45,018 nucleotides of DNA from Nocardioides mangrovi (lineage in GTDB: Bacteria > Actinomycetota > Actinomycetes > Propionibacteriales > Nocardioidaceae). Position 1 is the stretch's first letter. Each line of letters begins with the position of its first letter. The position numbers were made by a program, and so were the translations under genes. Under the pieces are notes generated by a model that was given only the letters and a program-made list of their open reading frames with translations, did no database searches and was not told the DNA's origin. The stretch spans positions 1 through 45,018 of the forward strand of contig NZ_JAIQZJ010000025.1 of NCBI RefSeq assembly GCF_020073815.1, read 5' to 3'. Positions 43,143 through 45,018 of this stretch are shown piece after piece.

Positions 43143-43174
43143 CGGCGGCACCGCGTCGCCGAACAGTGCCGCCG
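43143..43174 (+). terminator. Intercistronic hairpin before the binding-protein gene
   Basis: CGGCGGCAC (43143-43151) pairs with GTGCCGCCG (43166-43174). It resembles the stem between xylF and xylG and may set different expression of permease and binding protein. Confidence 0.55.
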
Positions 43175-43205
43175 GTCTCGGCGCGTACACATTCAAGGAG
43201 AAGTA

Positions 43206-44966
43206 ATGGCCAACATGCGAAAGCGGATGGTCGCCCTCAGCGCTGCGGCGGCTCTGGCCGTCACCCTCGCGGCGTGCGGGGGTGGCGATTCCGACGGATC
43301 GCCGAGCAGCGACGGCGGCTCGGGCGACACCGGCGCCAAGGGTGGGACGCTGCAGTACCTGCAGCACTTCCCGTTCGAGAGCGTTGACCCCCAGCGCATC
43401 TACTACGGTGTCGAGCTCGCGAACTTCCGCCGGACGGTGTACCGCTCCCTGGTGGGCTTCCCGTTCGACAACGACCCCAAGGTCGCGAACGCTCCCGTCC
43501 CCGACCTGGCCACCGACACCGGTACCTCGACGGAGAACAACAAGGTGTGGTCCTTCACCCTGAAGGACGGCATCAAGTGGGAGGACGGCTCCGACATCAC
43601 GTGTGAGGACTTCAAGTACGGCGCGTCGCGTGCGTTCGCCGACGACGTGCTCACCGGTGGCGCTGGCTTCTACCTGAAGAGCTACCTGGACATCCCGACC
43701 GACCCCAAGGGCGGCTCGATGTACAAGGGCCCGTACCGCGGCGACGGCCAGGAGCTGTTCGACAAGGCCGTCACCTGCGACGGCAAGACGATCACCTACC
43801 ACTTCAACAAGCCGTGGCCGGACTTCCCGCTGTCCGTCGCGTCGCTGATGGCCACCGACCCCTACAAGGAGTCGCAGGACCACGGTGACAAGTCCAAGTG
43901 GACGATCTTCTCGAACGGCCCCTACAAGATCGACGGCAACACCTGGGACGTCGACAAGGGCGCCACGCTGGTCCGCAACGACCAGTACGACGAGTCCACC
44001 GACACCCCGGACAAGCTGCGCCTCGCGCTGCCGGACGAGATCGACTACCAGATCTTCACCGCCGCCGAGCCGATCCTCGACCGCCTGGTCGCGGACTCGG
44101 ACCCGAACGCCATCACCTCGGCCCGCATCGCGCCGTCGTACTTCAGCCAGATCGAGGGCCCGGTCGCTGACCGCGCCTCGCTGGTCGAGTCGCCGTACAC
44201 CAACTACCTGGTGCCGAACCAGAAGACCCTGACCGACCCGAAGGTCCGCCAGGCGCTGGCTCTCGCCACCGACGTGAACGGCTACATCAAGGCCGAGGGT
44301 GGCGACAAGGCCGGTGTCCCGGCCGAGTCGATCATCAACCCGAACCTGCCCGGTTACACCGAGCAGGAGGCGTTCTCCGGCTCCAACGACGGCGACCCCG
44401 AGGCGGCCAAGGCCCTCCTCGAGGAGGCCGGCGTCGACATGCCGTACCCGATCACCTACACCTACGGTCAGTCCGAGACCCAGGACAAGACCGCGGCCAT
44501 CCTCAAGGAGGGCTGGGAGGCTGCCGGCTTCAAGGTCACCCTGGACCCGCTGGCCGACACCTACTACGACGTCATCAACCAGCCCGACAAGGACTCGGAC
44601 GTCGTGTGGGCCGGCTGGGGTGCTGACTGGCCGTCGGCGATGACGGTCCTGCCGCCGCTGTTCGACTCGCGGACGAACTTCGCCCGTGACGCCAACGGCA
44701 ACGTCACCAACCTGGGCCAGGACTACGGCTACTACCAGAGCGACGAGTTCGAGGGTCTGATCGACCAGGCGGCCACGGCCCCCGACATCGACACCCAGAA
44801 CGACCTGCTCACCCAGGCCGACACGGTGCTGGCGAACGACACCGCCTACATCCCGCTGGACACCTCGGTGTTCTACTGGCTGCGTGGCTCGGCGATCACC
44901 GGTTTCATGACCGACGCCGCGTCCAACTCCTACCCGGACCTCGGTCCGATCGGGGTTACCCAGTGA
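43206..44966 (+). CDS. Peptide ABC transporter substrate-binding lipoprotein (family 5)
   Basis: 586 residues. Signal with lipobox LAAC (Cys24), then a Gly/Ser/Asp-rich tether. The SBP family 5 (DppA/OppA-like) domain starts GGTLQYLQHFPFESVDPQRI near 45-64 and shows FTLKDGIKWEDGSDITCEDF near 118-137 (family signature W.DG...T..D). IFSNGPYKIDG near 234-244 and DPKVRQALALATDVNGYIKA near 344-363 are also typical. It binds the solute outside the membrane for the DppC-like permease. AAGGAG lies six bases before the ATG. Substrate cannot be told. Confidence 0.92.
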   Translation: MANMRKRMVALSAAAALAVTLAACGGGDSDGSPSSDGGSGDTGAKGGTLQYLQHFPFESVDPQRIYYGVELANFRRTVYRSLVGFPFDNDPKVANAPVPDLATDTGTSTENNKVWSFTLKDGIKWEDGSDITCEDFKYGASRAFADDVLTGGAGFYLKSYLDIPTDPKGGSMYKGPYRGDGQELFDKAVTCDGKTITYHFNKPWPDFPLSVASLMATDPYKESQDHGDKSKWTIFSNGPYKIDGNTWDVDKGATLVRNDQYDESTDTPDKLRLALPDEIDYQIFTAAEPILDRLVADSDPNAITSARIAPSYFSQIEGPVADRASLVESPYTNYLVPNQKTLTDPKVRQALALATDVNGYIKAEGGDKAGVPAESIINPNLPGYTEQEAFSGSNDGDPEAAKALLEEAGVDMPYPITYTYGQSETQDKTAAILKEGWEAAGFKVTLDPLADTYYDVINQPDKDSDVVWAGWGADWPSAMTVLPPLFDSRTNFARDANGNVTNLGQDYGYYQSDEFEGLIDQAATAPDIDTQNDLLTQADTVLANDTAYIPLDTSVFYWLRGSAITGFMTDAASNSYPDLGPIGVTQ

Positions 44967-44975
44967 TCCATTGCC

Positions 44976-45001
44976 GGTGCTAGTAGTAGTTCACTAGAAC
45001 C
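44976..45001 (+). terminator. Stem-loop after the binding-protein gene
   Basis: GGT-G-CTAGT pairs with ACTAG-A-ACC around an eight-base loop (44976-45001), an unusually AT-rich stem starting nine bases after the stop. It may end or weaken transcription into the next gene beyond the window. Confidence 0.45.
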
Positions 45002-45018
45002 AGCAGGGCGGGGGCCTG

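Overview
The window is high-GC, gene-dense chromosomal DNA of an actinobacterium. A Nocardioides-like member of the Propionibacteriales is the best guess, based on an SsgA-like protein, an F420-type reductase, GTG starts, frequent leaderless genes with TAnnnT boxes, and the conserved thrS–HIT–pgsA–pdxS–pdxT–yebC–ruvCAB–yajC–secDF–apt–rel–(glyoxalase II-like)–hisS–aspS order known from mycobacteria and streptomycetes. No prophage, CRISPR array or biosynthetic cluster is visible.

Layout. 1-0.4 kb: 5' part of an IS30-type transposase. 0.4-3.45 kb (minus): aidB–methyltransferase–MOSC operon, divergent from a YihY/BrkB protein, a K+ channel and an orphan MASE1 histidine kinase (3.47-7.67 kb). 7.7-9.2 kb: a poorly explained stretch with a candidate structured RNA, two overlapping small genes, and a small unknown gene carrying a LexA/SOS box over a leaderless promoter. 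9.2-11.2 kb: tRNA-Gly, -Cys and -Val(GAC) on minus, pabC, an SsgA-like gene, tRNA-Val(CAC) on plus and a broken copy of it. 11.2-16.8 kb: an F420-type reductase, thrS, a lipoprotein, a GNAT protein, a HIT protein and an inositol monophosphatase. 16.8-22.6 kb: a xylose cluster (xylA divergent from xylFGH-xylR) lying inside the conserved block. 22.6-26.6 kb: pgsA, pdxS, a serine hydrolase, pdxT and yebC. 26.6-27.9 kb: an AbiEi-like/PD-(D/E)XK gene flanked by two direct copies of a 79-bp palindromic repeat. 28-36.6 kb: ruvCAB, yajC-secD-secF-apt and rel. 36.6-41.8 kb: a DUF349 protein (minus), a metallo-hydrolase, hisS and aspS. 42.1-45 kb: the start of a peptide ABC importer (permease and binding protein), cut by the window end.

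How the parts work together. The core block covers translation (thrS, hisS, aspS, tRNAs), Holliday-junction resolution under SOS control (ruvCAB), the SecDF-YajC export accessory complex, purine salvage plus the stringent response (apt, rel), PLP synthesis (pdxST) and phosphatidylinositol synthesis (IMPase, pgsA). The xylose cluster carries uptake, isomerisation and its ROK regulator, but no xylulokinase.

Main points for a second look: (i) three divergent gene pairs whose start codons are 18-23 bp apart and whose TAnnnT boxes overlap, two of them close to symmetric; (ii) an SOS box with a core identical to that of ruvC in front of an unknown 89-residue gene; (iii) the 79-bp palindromic repeat pair around the AbiEi-like gene; (iv) a three-hairpin candidate RNA at 7.89-8.01 kb; (v) a tRNA-Val remnant; (vi) the absence of patA and pimA between pgsA and pdxS.
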